Shown here piece after piece: positions 46,828 through 55,593 of a stretch of DNA of 64,000 bases. The notes under the pieces are model-generated. The model did not search any database. It was given only the letters and a program-made list of their open reading frames with translations, and was not told the DNA's origin. Position 1 is the stretch's first letter. Each line of letters begins with the position of its first letter. The stretch is from Scytolyngbya sp. HA4215-MV1 (lineage in GTDB: Bacteria; Cyanobacteriota; Cyanobacteriia; Leptolyngbyales; Leptolyngbyaceae): assembly GCA_019359045.1 (NCBI GenBank), contig JAHHIA010000008.1, positions 232,803 through 296,802 of the forward strand, in the 5' to 3' direction. The translations under genes and the position numbers were made by a program.

Positions 46828-47716
46828 CTTCTCACTCCGATGTTGTAATTGACCCAGTGGTGTCAGCGATAGAATGCAATAGCCCAAACTTTTCATAACT
46901 CTTGAAGCGATGAAGTGGTCGTGTTATGCAAAATCGAATGCTTATCAGCGTTTGGAGCTTTAATAGCCATTGATGATTCAATGGCTACCGGCAGGTTTCT
47001 GTGCTATTTCGATTTTGCGCTTCGCTTTGCTAAATGGACAGATTTTTGATAATTAACTCAGCAAAGACAGCATATCGTGATTTTATTTTGACTATTTTTT
47101 TGTGGCTGATAAAAAGTGCCTGTTTAAATGTCCTCTGAAGACCATGGGATACTTCAAATTGTGAAGGGTTGTTGAGGGGTCTTACCCCTTCTTGGTCCAT
47201 TGTATGAAATCGGGTTGGTTGAATATCTGAATTAAAAAAGGTGCTAGACTGCGATCGGGGCAATCCCAAGAACCATAATCCTATTCGGGTGTTCAGAACG
47301 CTCCTGGTCAGAAATCTTTGTCACAGCCTGTTGCTATTTCTCAAATCATTGAAGACTGCTAGTCTATGACAATGCAGGATACTAATAAGGGGCAACGGTT
47401 TACATTATCGATTGCAACTCTTGAATCAGATTTCAGATTTTTAAGCAGTCTTGGGAAGATGACAAAATAAATGGCAATTTTGTTGCACGACTTCAAAAAA
47501 CTGGGCATCCTAAGGTCTCTAGGGTGTATCTTTGAAGGTGCGGTGGTGCGTGAATCCCGATAGGTTTACAATCGCTTTAAGCAAAACCAGGGTAGCTTTA
47601 GCAACTCTTCAATAGATTTCCCGCATGACTGACACCATCCTTCACCATTTGTCGTCGGATAATAGAGAAGGGTGGATCTCTATCCCGCTGACCGACATCA
47701 AAGCGAGTGAAGCTGC
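46828..47716. other. Long intergenic region with a nested inverted repeat
   Basis: An 889-base gap between the divergent SLH and SpkB-like genes. A nested inverted repeat is at 46928-47018. A small hairpin, AGGGGT-CTT-ACCCCT, is near 47175. No reading frame here has coding character, including a 79-codon frame on the minus strand (47030-47269). Confidence 0.5.
46928..47018. repeat. Nested inverted repeat, 91 bases
   Basis: Outer arms GCAAAATCGAA (46928-46938) and TTCGATTTTGC (47008-47018) are exact reverse complements. Inside, TAGCCATTGA (46964-46973) and TCAATGGCTA (46978-46987) form a perfect 10-bp hairpin with loop TGAT. Terminal and internal palindromes in under 100 bases are typical of small miniature elements, but no target duplication was identified. 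Confidence 0.75.
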
Positions 47717-49333
47717 ATGAGCTATTGCTTAAATCCGGCCTGTCCAAATCCCGAAAACCTCACCCATACTGAGCGTTGTCAGGCTTGTGGCTCAAAGCTC
47801 CTGCTGCACGATCGCTACCGGGTGATTCAGTCGTTGGGTCAAGGTGGCTTTGGGGCGACCTTTCTAGCTATCAATGTTTCGCTTCCTGGTCAGCCGCATT
47901 GCGTGATTAAACAATTGCGTCCGAACGCGACAGCGCCCCATGTATTGGAAATGGCGCGTGACCTCTTCCATCGAGAAGCCCAAACGCTAGGCAAAATCGG
48001 CAATCACCCTCAAGTGCCTCAATTATTGGATTACTTTGAAGCCAATCAAGAATTTTATTTGGTTCAAGAGTATGTTAGCGGATTGACGCTTCAGCAAGAA
48101 GTAAAGCGATCAGGCCCTTTTAGTGAAGCGGGGGTCAAGCAATTTCTGAGCGAGATTTTGCCAGTATTGCAATATATTCATAGCCAACAAGTCATCCATC
48201 GCGATATTAAACCAGCCAACCTGATTCGTCGCACTCAAGATTGTAAATTAGTTCTAATTGATTTTGGTGCAGTCAAAAATCAGGTTAACCAGATGTCAGC
48301 CAACGCTTCTGAACAGACTGCGCTGACCTCTTATGCGATCGGAACACCAGGTTTTGCGCCTCCTGAGCAGATGGCAATGCGCCCAGTCTACGCAAGCGAT
48401 ATCTATGCGATCGGGGTGACCTGTATTTATCTGTTGACTGGCAAGTCTCCTAAAGATCTGGATTATGATCCTGCGACTGGAGAATTGCTCTGGCAAAAAC
48501 ATGTCCATGTGAGTGACCATTTTGCCAGTGTTCTAAAGAAAATGCTGGAAGTGTCTGTTCGTCATCGCTACCAGTCAGTTAATGAAATCTTTCGAGCCCT
48601 CGATTTGGAGCCCTATCTAGATAGCCTGGCGAAGGGAATGATTTCTCAACCGGGTAACCCAGGACGAAAGCCTAATGGGTCCAAATCTGATCCTGATTCT
48701 ACGGGTTCTCCTTCTTCGCCAGCTGCGCGTGCTGCGATTGCGATTCGATCGCGCCAGATCAAATCAGACTCCACAAGTCTTCAGTCGGGGATGATGCGTA
48801 ATCGGGTCATTGCTGCCAGACCTACTGCTTCTGGAATGCAAGGCAAAGATTCCTTCGGTCGCACCAAGGGAGGTGCAGCAGGAGAAAAGCCTAAATTACC
48901 AACTCGCCTGGATGCTGACACTTTGCAAACTTACTACAGCAAAGGGAAGCGAGATTTTGCTTTGCACGACCTCAATTCTCTCAATTTACAGAAAGTCAAT
49001 CTCTCTGAAGCCGTTTTTCATCAAGCGAACTTGAGTAAGATCAATCTCCAGGGTGCCACGTTGTGTAATACCGATTTTGGGCGAGCCAATCTCAATCGGG
49101 CAAACCTGCGAGATGCCAACTTGGTCAAAGCTTATTTTAGTAATGCAGATCTGGAAGGTGCAGATTTACGAGGTGCGGATTTGAGCTATGCTTATTTGCT
49201 CAACGCAAATTTGCGAGGGGCAAACTTGTGTGGGGCAAACTTGACTGGGGCAAAGCTGACGGAAGAACAGTTGGGGATGGCTCGAACTAATTGGATGACG
49301 ATTCGTCCGAGTGGTAAGCGCGGAGTCTGGTAG
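47717..49333 (+). CDS. Ser/Thr protein kinase with pentapeptide repeats (SpkB-like)
   Basis: A 538-residue kinase. The N-terminal Cys motif (CLNPACPNPEN, CQACGSKLLL, residues 4-30) and overall order match Synechocystis SpkB, a kinase needed for oxidative-stress tolerance. The kinase domain spans about 33-300: GQGGFGATF, Lys65 (VIKQL), HRDIKPAN (about 162-169) and DFGAVK are intact. A Ser/Pro/Gly-rich linker follows. Residues about 411-518 are pentapeptide repeats (NLSKINLQGATLCNTDFGRANL). Orthology to spkB is likely but not tested, so no symbol is assigned. Confidence 0.88.
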   Translation: MSYCLNPACPNPENLTHTERCQACGSKLLLHDRYRVIQSLGQGGFGATFLAINVSLPGQPHCVIKQLRPNATAPHVLEMARDLFHREAQTLGKIGNHPQVPQLLDYFEANQEFYLVQEYVSGLTLQQEVKRSGPFSEAGVKQFLSEILPVLQYIHSQQVIHRDIKPANLIRRTQDCKLVLIDFGAVKNQVNQMSANASEQTALTSYAIGTPGFAPPEQMAMRPVYASDIYAIGVTCIYLLTGKSPKDLDYDPATGELLWQKHVHVSDHFASVLKKMLEVSVRHRYQSVNEIFRALDLEPYLDSLAKGMISQPGNPGRKPNGSKSDPDSTGSPSSPAARAAIAIRSRQIKSDSTSLQSGMMRNRVIAARPTASGMQGKDSFGRTKGGAAGEKPKLPTRLDADTLQTYYSKGKRDFALHDLNSLNLQKVNLSEAVFHQANLSKINLQGATLCNTDFGRANLNRANLRDANLVKAYFSNADLEGADLRGADLSYAYLLNANLRGANLCGANLTGAKLTEEQLGMARTNWMTIRPSGKRGVW

Positions 49334-49458
49334 GATTGCCTCTATGGCAATCATGTTGCGTCAGAAAAACTTGATTGGGTCGAAGCCCTCAAGATTGAAC
49401 CCAAATCAAAATTTTAGGATTGGATAATCTATTACCTAAATAATTGGCGACCCGACCG

Positions 49459-50289
49459 TTACGGTTGTGCCTCATTAGACATCGACCAACCTAAACGAGT
49501 CGGCTGTTCATAGATTCGTTTGAGGGTGTTAACATCCCGGTTAGAAATCTGGGGAGGATTGCGAACTTGGGAAAAGTAAAGTGCATCCGTCGGTAGAGGG
49601 CTGTGCCCCCAGATACCGAGGGCGTGTCCCAATTCATGACGAGCAGCGGCTTGCAAATATTGAGTTGCTTGGCTAGGACGCAAACGGATGATGCAGCGAT
49701 GAGTCAGCCATGCGGGTTCTGCTGCGGAGGTTTTGTGAGTATAAAGTTCGTAGCGGGTTTCTGCCGATCTAGCTCGATGCGGCACGCCTGGAGTTTGAGA
49801 AGCTTTCAGGGGGGGCGACGATCGCCAAACCAGAATATCTGCAGCTTCAGATCTGGTTACTAAGGCTAGCGGCAAGTACTGATTCCATTCCTGGATGGCT
49901 TGCAGAACTGCTTTGCTCCAGATTTGGGATCGTTCTAGCTCAGCCGGGTTGCCCGTTGAAGTGGCAACCTCTTCGACAAAAATCTGGATTGGAAAAACTG
50001 ACCAAATTAGATAACCCACCTCGGTTTGTGCGATCTGATCGAAGTAATCGCCTGAAAGAGTCGTATCATGCCATTCTGCTAGCCGAGTAGGCAATGGATG
50101 AACTTTGGGAGCGGGAAATGCTGTGAGGGATGGTGCAGAAGATTCTGCTTTGGCGCAAGAAAAAGCTGTGGACTGTAAGGAACTGCTCTCACATTCCTCA
50201 ATAGGAGAAGGAGCAGAAAATCCGATCGCGAGTCCTAACAAAAGGCTGAGCAGTAAAAGAACGACACGCGATCGCCCTATTTTTCTCAT
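49459..50289 (-). CDS. Matrixin-like (M10A) secreted metalloprotease
   Basis: A 276-residue exported protein. After a basic start, a hydrophobic segment (VVLLLLSLLLGLAIGFSA) acts as signal or anchor. The zinc motif HELGHALGIWGH (HExxHxxGxxH) at residues 218-228 is the metzincin signature; the preceding AARHE and the later tail agree with M10A. A conserved Met-turn is not obvious. The catalytic region is followed by only about 50 residues, so there are no extra domains. The substrate is unknown. Orientation is opposite to the SpkB-like gene. Confidence 0.8.
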   Translation of the reverse strand: MRKIGRSRVVLLLLSLLLGLAIGFSAPSPIEECESSSLQSTAFSCAKAESSAPSLTAFPAPKVHPLPTRLAEWHDTTLSGDYFDQIAQTEVGYLIWSVFPIQIFVEEVATSTGNPAELERSQIWSKAVLQAIQEWNQYLPLALVTRSEAADILVWRSSPPLKASQTPGVPHRARSAETRYELYTHKTSAAEPAWLTHRCIIRLRPSQATQYLQAAARHELGHALGIWGHSPLPTDALYFSQVRNPPQISNRDVNTLKRIYEQPTRLGWSMSNEAQP

Positions 50290-50405
50290 TTTCCCGCTGC
50301 TAATTCTTACGCTGCCTTCACTCTAAAGTTCTACGAAGAATTTTTTAAGGATCTAAAATTCTCAAAAATCTTCCCCATTCATCTTAAAGCACTCAGTTTA
50401 TCTAT

Positions 50406-50639
50406 CTATTTATTGAGCCAACCGGCGCTGAGAACGACCGTTAGGGTCATAAAGACTACCGTCAACGTCCAGGTCACTCGGTTAAGGGTTGTTTCAGCAC
50501 TTTTGGTACTCGTAAACAGTTGGGCTTGTCCACCCAATCCGCCTAAGCCATCACCCTTGGGGCTGTGGAGTAGTACCAAAATAATCAAACCCAGGGCTGA
50601 GAGTGCCCAGATTACTTGCACAATGTTTGTAATTGCCAT
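50406..50639 (-). CDS. secG: Protein-export membrane protein SecG
   Basis: A 77-residue SecG with two membrane helices (VIWALSALGLIILVLLHSP and VTWTLTVVFMTLTVVLSAGWL). The cytoplasmic loop GDGLGGLGGQAQLFTS is characteristic. It stimulates SecYEA-driven export at the plasma or thylakoid membrane. It follows gpmI on the same strand after 309 bases, an arrangement I recall from other cyanobacteria. Confidence 0.93.
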   Translation of the reverse strand: MAITNIVQVIWALSALGLIILVLLHSPKGDGLGGLGGQAQLFTSTKSAETTLNRVTWTLTVVFMTLTVVLSAGWLNK

Positions 50640-50948
50640 AGAACAAACTTAAGATACGGAACTTTGAATTTTAGATATGAGGCTTCAGAATTTGGATTGA
50701 GAGTGGCACTGTAGACCTTGATCCGACTCGACTGCGAAACGCCAACCTGAATTCTCAGAATTGGGTCTGTAGACCTTAAACGATAGACCCTAAATTTCAA
50801 TGGGGTGTTGGGTCCTCATCCTCTAACGCTGCTAAGCGCTGTAGAGTTAGACTCTTGAATATCCCATCAGCAATTCTAAGTAATGGGTGTTTGGAATGAG
50901 TTGGGAAAAATTTAAGTCCAACTCCTCTAGTCTAAGGTCTGCTATGAC
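50640..50948. other. Gap between gpmI and secG
   Basis: 309 bases without a gene. An 11-base direct repeat CTGTAGACCTT occurs at 50709-50719 and 50767-50777; the second copy overlaps the short palindrome GGTCTGTAGACC. No promoter for secG or terminator for gpmI stood out. Confidence 0.4.
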
Positions 50949-52547
50949 CTAACGAGCAATTTTTACAGGGGTTCGATTTGCCCGCACTTCAAATTCTGCA
51001 TTTTGAATCATCGATCGCCCAGTCATCTCAGACGGCTGAGGCAATTTCAGGATTTCCAGGATAGTAGGGGCAATGTCAGAAAGACGACCATCTGCTCTCA
51101 GGTTAACCTCTGTGCCATGTCCAGGAATTTTGCGTCCCTCGCCTTCTACCAGAATAAAAGGAACTGGATTCGTTGTGTGGGCTGTCCAAGGGTTGCCTTG
51201 TTTATCCCACATGACTTCTGCATTGCCATGGTCGGCGATGATGATAGAGGTTCCACCTGCCCGGATGATGCCTTCCAGTAAGCGCCCAAGGCAACGGTCG
51301 ACGGCTTCTAATGCCTGGATGGTGGCATCCATCTTACCCGTATGTCCAACCATATCGGGGTTAGCGTAGTTGAGCACAATGAGCGAATAGATACCCTTTT
51401 CAAGGGCTGCGATCGCCACATCGGTTACGGTTTCAGCCGACATCGCTGGGGCACGATCGTAGGTCGCCACCATAGGGCTAGGCACCAACTCGCGATCTTC
51501 TCCTTCAAAGGGTTGCTCTAGCCCACCGTTGAAGAAATAAGTCACATGCGCGTATTTTTCAGTTTCTGCGGCTCGCAACTGCTTGAGTCCGTGGCGAGAA
51601 ATCACTTCGCCCAAAATGTTGCTTAAATTTTGGGGAGCAAAAGCCACCATCACTGGCAGACTGACATCGTACTGGGTAAATGTGGCAAAGGTGAGCGGTT
51701 GAATTTGGGATCGTTCAAACCCAGCAAATTTGGGGTCAACAAATGCCTGAGTGAGCTGACGTGACCGATCGGGACGAAAGTTAAAAAAGATGACCCCATC
51801 TCCTGGCTGCACGATGCCTGGTGCAATTCGGGTGGGTAGAATAAATTCGTCTGTCACTCCTTCGGTATAAGAATCACTGAGTACTTGCAGGGCGGACCGA
51901 TCGTCTATCTTGGTTTCTTCAGTCATTAACTTGTAGACCAGTTGGGTTCGATCCCACCGGTGATCCCGGTCCATGCCATAGTAACGACCGCTGACGGTCA
52001 CAATTCGACCCAGGTTTGCCCGGTCTAGATAGTTTTGCAATCGCTCAATGGCAGCTTTGCCATCGGTTGGCAATGTATCTCGACCGTCAGTTATGGCATG
52101 GATACAGACATCTGCCACCTCTTGATCTTTGGCTAGGTCAATGAGACCCAATAAATGATCCAGATGGGAATGTACGCCACCTTCGGAACATAGCCCAATT
52201 AGATGGAGTTTGCCCGCATTGCGTCGAACTTCTTGACAAACTTTGACCAGAACAGAATTGCTGAGCAAAGTACCATCTTCGACCGCATCGGAAATTCGAA
52301 CCAACTCTTGAGGAACCACGCGTCCTGCACCGATGTTCAAATGTCCAACTTCAGAATTGCCCATCTGTCCATCTGGCAAACCGACGTCTTTGCCAGAAGT
52401 GCGAATCAACGTGTGGGGATAGGCTGACCAAAGACTATCCATGATGGGCGTTTTAGCGATAGCGATGGCATTCCCATCAGTTTCTTCGCGGTAGCCCCAT
52501 CCATCCAAAATGATTAGCACTACAGGGGAAACAGGCGCTTGCGCCAT
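50949..52547 (-). CDS. gpmI: 2,3-bisphosphoglycerate-independent phosphoglycerate mutase
   Basis: A 532-residue, Mn-dependent glycolytic mutase interconverting 3- and 2-phosphoglycerate. It belongs to the alkaline phosphatase superfamily: VVLIILDGWGYREE carries the first metal Asp, and the nucleophile Ser65 is in GQMGNSEVGHLNIG. Later metal motifs are seen in YANPDMVGHTG and IADHGNAE. Length and domain order are normal. It lies upstream of secG. Confidence 0.96.
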   Translation of the reverse strand: MAQAPVSPVVLIILDGWGYREETDGNAIAIAKTPIMDSLWSAYPHTLIRTSGKDVGLPDGQMGNSEVGHLNIGAGRVVPQELVRISDAVEDGTLLSNSVLVKVCQEVRRNAGKLHLIGLCSEGGVHSHLDHLLGLIDLAKDQEVADVCIHAITDGRDTLPTDGKAAIERLQNYLDRANLGRIVTVSGRYYGMDRDHRWDRTQLVYKLMTEETKIDDRSALQVLSDSYTEGVTDEFILPTRIAPGIVQPGDGVIFFNFRPDRSRQLTQAFVDPKFAGFERSQIQPLTFATFTQYDVSLPVMVAFAPQNLSNILGEVISRHGLKQLRAAETEKYAHVTYFFNGGLEQPFEGEDRELVPSPMVATYDRAPAMSAETVTDVAIAALEKGIYSLIVLNYANPDMVGHTGKMDATIQALEAVDRCLGRLLEGIIRAGGTSIIIADHGNAEVMWDKQGNPWTAHTTNPVPFILVEGEGRKIPGHGTEVNLRADGRLSDIAPTILEILKLPQPSEMTGRSMIQNAEFEVRANRTPVKIAR

Positions 52548-52962
52548 ACTAAATCGCCCTTTTACTTGATATTTCTCCGCAAATCATACCACTGACATCC
52601 TTATCCTCAAATTGCAAGTTTCATCGGAGCTGAAAACAACTGACTAATCAGTAGAATTACTCACCTAAAAAATATCTTGTGCCAAAAGTTTGAAACTTAA
52701 AGCAATGGCAGGTTAGAGCAGTCGTATAGGGTTGAATGCACTGATCGAGTTTCCTGAGAGGAAACTATTGTTCATTAGCGTTTCTTGAAATTTGCAATAG
52801 AAGAATTTTGTTCTTTTAGAAATTCTTTACTTTCAACAATTTGTCCTAATGCAAATTTATCGAATATTTCAGCAAGGCTATGTTTCAACGCTAATCTGAA
52901 AAAGAAGATTGGGGATGAAATTAGCATCAATTTTTTTTAGGGAAAATGACAAAGTTCTTCGC
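52548..52962. other. Intergenic region, nothing recognised
   Basis: A 415-base A/T-rich gap between the gpmI start and the ABC-F gene stop, both on the minus strand. It probably contains the gpmI promoter, but no boxes, hairpin or reading frame can be supported. Confidence 0.35.
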
Positions 52963-54681
52963 TTAACTTTGAGCTTTTGCCTTTTTACTTTTTTCCTTTT
53001 GTTTTTGCTTAGCTCGTTTTTCGGCTTCTTTGGCAGCTTTTTCGGCAGCGATTGCCTCTAATTTTGTTTTTTCTTTCTCTTCTGCAATTTTCTCTAAATA
53101 GTAGTGATAATCGCCACGATAGAGATGTAATTCGCCATTCCGGATTTCGACAATTTTATTTGCCACTTGGGAGATAAAGTAGCGATCGTGGGAGACTACA
53201 ATCACAGTGCCATCATAGTGCTGGATGGATTCTTCCAGCATTTCTTTGGCAGGGATGTCCAGGTGATTGGTTGGCTCGTCTAAAATCAGCAGATTGGCAG
53301 GACGAAGCAGCATTTTTGCTAGGGCTAATCGAGCTTTTTCCCCGCCACTCAAGGCTTCCACTTTTTTGAAAACGGTGTCACCGCTAAAAAGAAAGCGTCC
53401 TAAGAGAGTGCGAACTTCTTCATTCGTCCACTTCGGCATCTCGTCGTGAATGGTTTCCACAACGGTTTTGTTCAGATCCAGTGCCTCTGCCTGATTTTGC
53501 TCAAAGTAGCCAGGGATGACGTTATGATCCCCCATTTTGATGCTTCCCTCGGAGGGCTGTTCCATGCCCATGATCAGGTGCAGTAAGGTGGATTTGCCTG
53601 CTCCGTTTGGACCCAGGAACGCAATGCGATCGCCCCGTTCAATCAGTAATTCGGCTCCCAAGAACAGAATCTTGTCATCGTACATGTGGGTCAAATCTTT
53701 GATGACGACTACTTCTCGTCCACTGCGGGGAGCGGGGGGAAAGCGGAAGTGCAGGGTTCTGAGTCCAGATTCGGGGGCTTCGATGCGCTCAATTTTGTCG
53801 AGTTGTTTTTCACGGCTCTTTGCCTGGGTGCTGCGGGTGGCACTGGCACGGAAGCGATCGACAAAAGTCTGTTGTTTTTCCAGTTCGCGTTGTTGTCGTT
53901 CGTAGGCGCTGAGTTGGGCTTCCTGGAGTTCGGCTTTTTGTTGCAAGTAGGCGGAGTAGTTGCCCAGGTAGGTGGTGGAAACGCCGCGCTCAGTTTCCAC
54001 AATTTGCGTACAAAGACGATCAAGAAATTCCCGGTCATGAGAGACAATAACCATAGGCGTGGTCAAGCCTTTGAGATAGGTTTCCAGCCACTCAATGGTT
54101 TCTAGATCCAGATGGTTCGTCGGCTCGTCCAGCAGAAGCAAATCGGGCTTTTGAAGCAAAATTTTGCCCAAACTCATGCGCATTTGCCAACCGCCACTGA
54201 AGGCACTGACCAACCGATCGCCATCGTCTATCTCAAAGCCCATTTCTGGCAAGATTTTCTCAATCCGGGCTTCCAGTCCATAGCCATCCATGCCTTCAAA
54301 CTGGCGCTGGAGCCGATCCATTTGGTGGATGAGTCGATCGAGTTGCTCCGGATCGGCAGTTTCCATTTCTCGGTGCACCTGTGCCAGGGCTTCATGCACG
54401 TCGTTGGCTTCACCAAATGCCCGCCAAAACTCTTCGCGCACAGTGCGGCTGGGGTCAACTTCGAATTCTTGGGTAAGGTAAGCAATGTGCAAACTGTTGG
54501 GACGAATGATTTCTCCCGCAGTGGGTTCGATTTCACCGGCAATAATCTTCAGTTGGGTCGATTTTCCGGCACCATTCACACCAACCAGACCAATGCGATC
54601 GCCCGGTTTCACTTCCCAATTAATGTCCTTTAGGACTTCGCCAGTAGGGTAAATTTTGCTGACATGTTCCAGTCGCAGCAT
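52963..54681 (-). CDS. ABC-F family ATPase
   Basis: A 572-residue soluble protein with two ABC domains and no membrane segments, as in ABC-F translation factors (EttA/Uup group). Both Walker A motifs (GVNGAGKST, GPNGAGKST), both signatures (FSGGWQMRM, LSGGEKARL) and both DEPTNHLD boxes are intact. The P-site-tRNA linker region (QREQLEKQQTF-like helices) lies near residues 235-300. The C-terminus is a Lys/Glu-rich coiled coil (KAAKEAEKRAKQKQKEK). The start is ATG 54681 with GGAG upstream; frames to 54774 are not conserved. Confidence 0.92.
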   Translation of the reverse strand: MLRLEHVSKIYPTGEVLKDINWEVKPGDRIGLVGVNGAGKSTQLKIIAGEIEPTAGEIIRPNSLHIAYLTQEFEVDPSRTVREEFWRAFGEANDVHEALAQVHREMETADPEQLDRLIHQMDRLQRQFEGMDGYGLEARIEKILPEMGFEIDDGDRLVSAFSGGWQMRMSLGKILLQKPDLLLLDEPTNHLDLETIEWLETYLKGLTTPMVIVSHDREFLDRLCTQIVETERGVSTTYLGNYSAYLQQKAELQEAQLSAYERQQRELEKQQTFVDRFRASATRSTQAKSREKQLDKIERIEAPESGLRTLHFRFPPAPRSGREVVVIKDLTHMYDDKILFLGAELLIERGDRIAFLGPNGAGKSTLLHLIMGMEQPSEGSIKMGDHNVIPGYFEQNQAEALDLNKTVVETIHDEMPKWTNEEVRTLLGRFLFSGDTVFKKVEALSGGEKARLALAKMLLRPANLLILDEPTNHLDIPAKEMLEESIQHYDGTVIVVSHDRYFISQVANKIVEIRNGELHLYRGDYHYYLEKIAEEKEKTKLEAIAAEKAAKEAEKRAKQKQKEKSKKAKAQS

Positions 54682-54871
54682 AGAAAATCTCCGGGCAGGG
54701 GTCTGCGACGAATTTAACAAAATTTTAAGACAAATGGATCGCTTGTTTTGCTGAGATTCACCTCGGTTGGGCACCAGCCATAGAGACGATCGCTCTCAAT
54801 TGCTTTGCTGGTTAGGGTAGACGCAGGTGCAACCCAGGTAAAATATCTTCGCCCGATCACTCGATATTTTC
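54682..54871. promoter_or_regulatory. Probable promoter region of the ABC-F gene
   Basis: The sequence between the ABC-F start and the left direct repeat at 54872. It contains a HIP1-like GATCGC run at 54787-54794, and no gene. The leftward promoter is expected here but boxes cannot be fixed. Confidence 0.3.
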
Positions 54872-55567
54872 TTATCATGCCTGATTGTTCAAAAAACTGG
54901 GCATGCTCCCTCTAAACTTTCCTCGTTCCCAGACTCTAGATTCTTGGTTCCCAAGCTCCGGTTTGGGAACCCTTCCCTGGAAGCTCCGGCTTAGGTACGA
55001 GAAATATAGTCCTCAACAACGATTTCAAATTCCTCCAAAATCATCCGCGCCTCTCTTTGCCTGTGTCTGCCAGACTTTTCATGCTCTGCTCCCAACCTGG
55101 CTATCAGGGTAAGCGCAGACCAAAATCGGGTAGAACATCTTCGCCAGCGAGTTCTATGGGGAAGGACAGGACTTCCACCTCTCCTGTCCGGCGATACACT
55201 TTTACGGTCTGATCTTGCGGATTAATTAACCAGCCCAACCGTACCCCATTCTCTCGATACTCCTGCATTTTTTCCTGGAGAGTTTTGAGATCATCGGTCA
55301 GAGATCGTCGTTTAATTACAAAATCAGGAGCGACTGGGGGGAATTTGTGCCGTTGCTCTGGGGTGAGGGAATCCTAGCGCTCTCGCCTGACCCAGGCAGC
55401 ATCGGGAGAACGACCAGCTCCGTTGGGCAGCTTGAAGCCAGTGGACGAACTAAAGACAAGCCCCTGGTTAGTTTGCTGATTTCCAGTACCAGAGCGAACC
55501 ATGATTTCTCCTATCTGACCGCAGACTTTAGGGCTAGCGATTTATGTTCTTTTATCATGCCTGATTG
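54872..55567. repeat. Block bounded by 16-bp direct repeats, containing a Uma2 relic
   Basis: TTATCATGCCTGATTG occurs at 54872-54887 and again at 55552-55567. Between them lie a degenerate element with GTTCCCA/TGGGAAC-type palindromes (54920-55000), resembling dispersed cyanobacterial repeats, and a broken Uma2 gene (55104-55530). The repeats are certain; whether they record an insertion or a duplication is inference. Confidence 0.7.
55104..55530 (-). pseudogene. Uma2 (DUF820) gene with premature stop and internal deletion
   Basis: Read on the minus strand, one frame gives GEIMVRSGTGN, then SSTGFKLPNGAGRSPDAAWVRRER, a TAG at about 55373-55375, then DSLTPEQRHKFPPVAPDFVIKRRS and GWLINPQDQTVKVYRRTGEVE, ending TGA at 55104. 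This is a Uma2-type protein in which RERW has become RER-stop (TGG to TAG). About ten residues between GN and QQTNQG seem to be deleted, and the N-terminus is lost. The nuclease-core Glu (normally VIELRS) is Lys, so it is inactive on several counts. Confidence 0.82.
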
Positions 55568-55593
55568 CAGAAAGAAGCGGGTGATTGCTGCCA

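Noticed and set aside
47030..47269. A 79-codon minus-strand frame in the SLH-SpkB gap
   Set aside because: No start signal, no family resemblance, and it overlaps palindromic intergenic sequence.
54885..55112. A 75-codon plus-strand frame
   Set aside because: It reads through degenerate GTTCCCA/TGGGAAC repeats and into the end of the Uma2 relic on the other strand.
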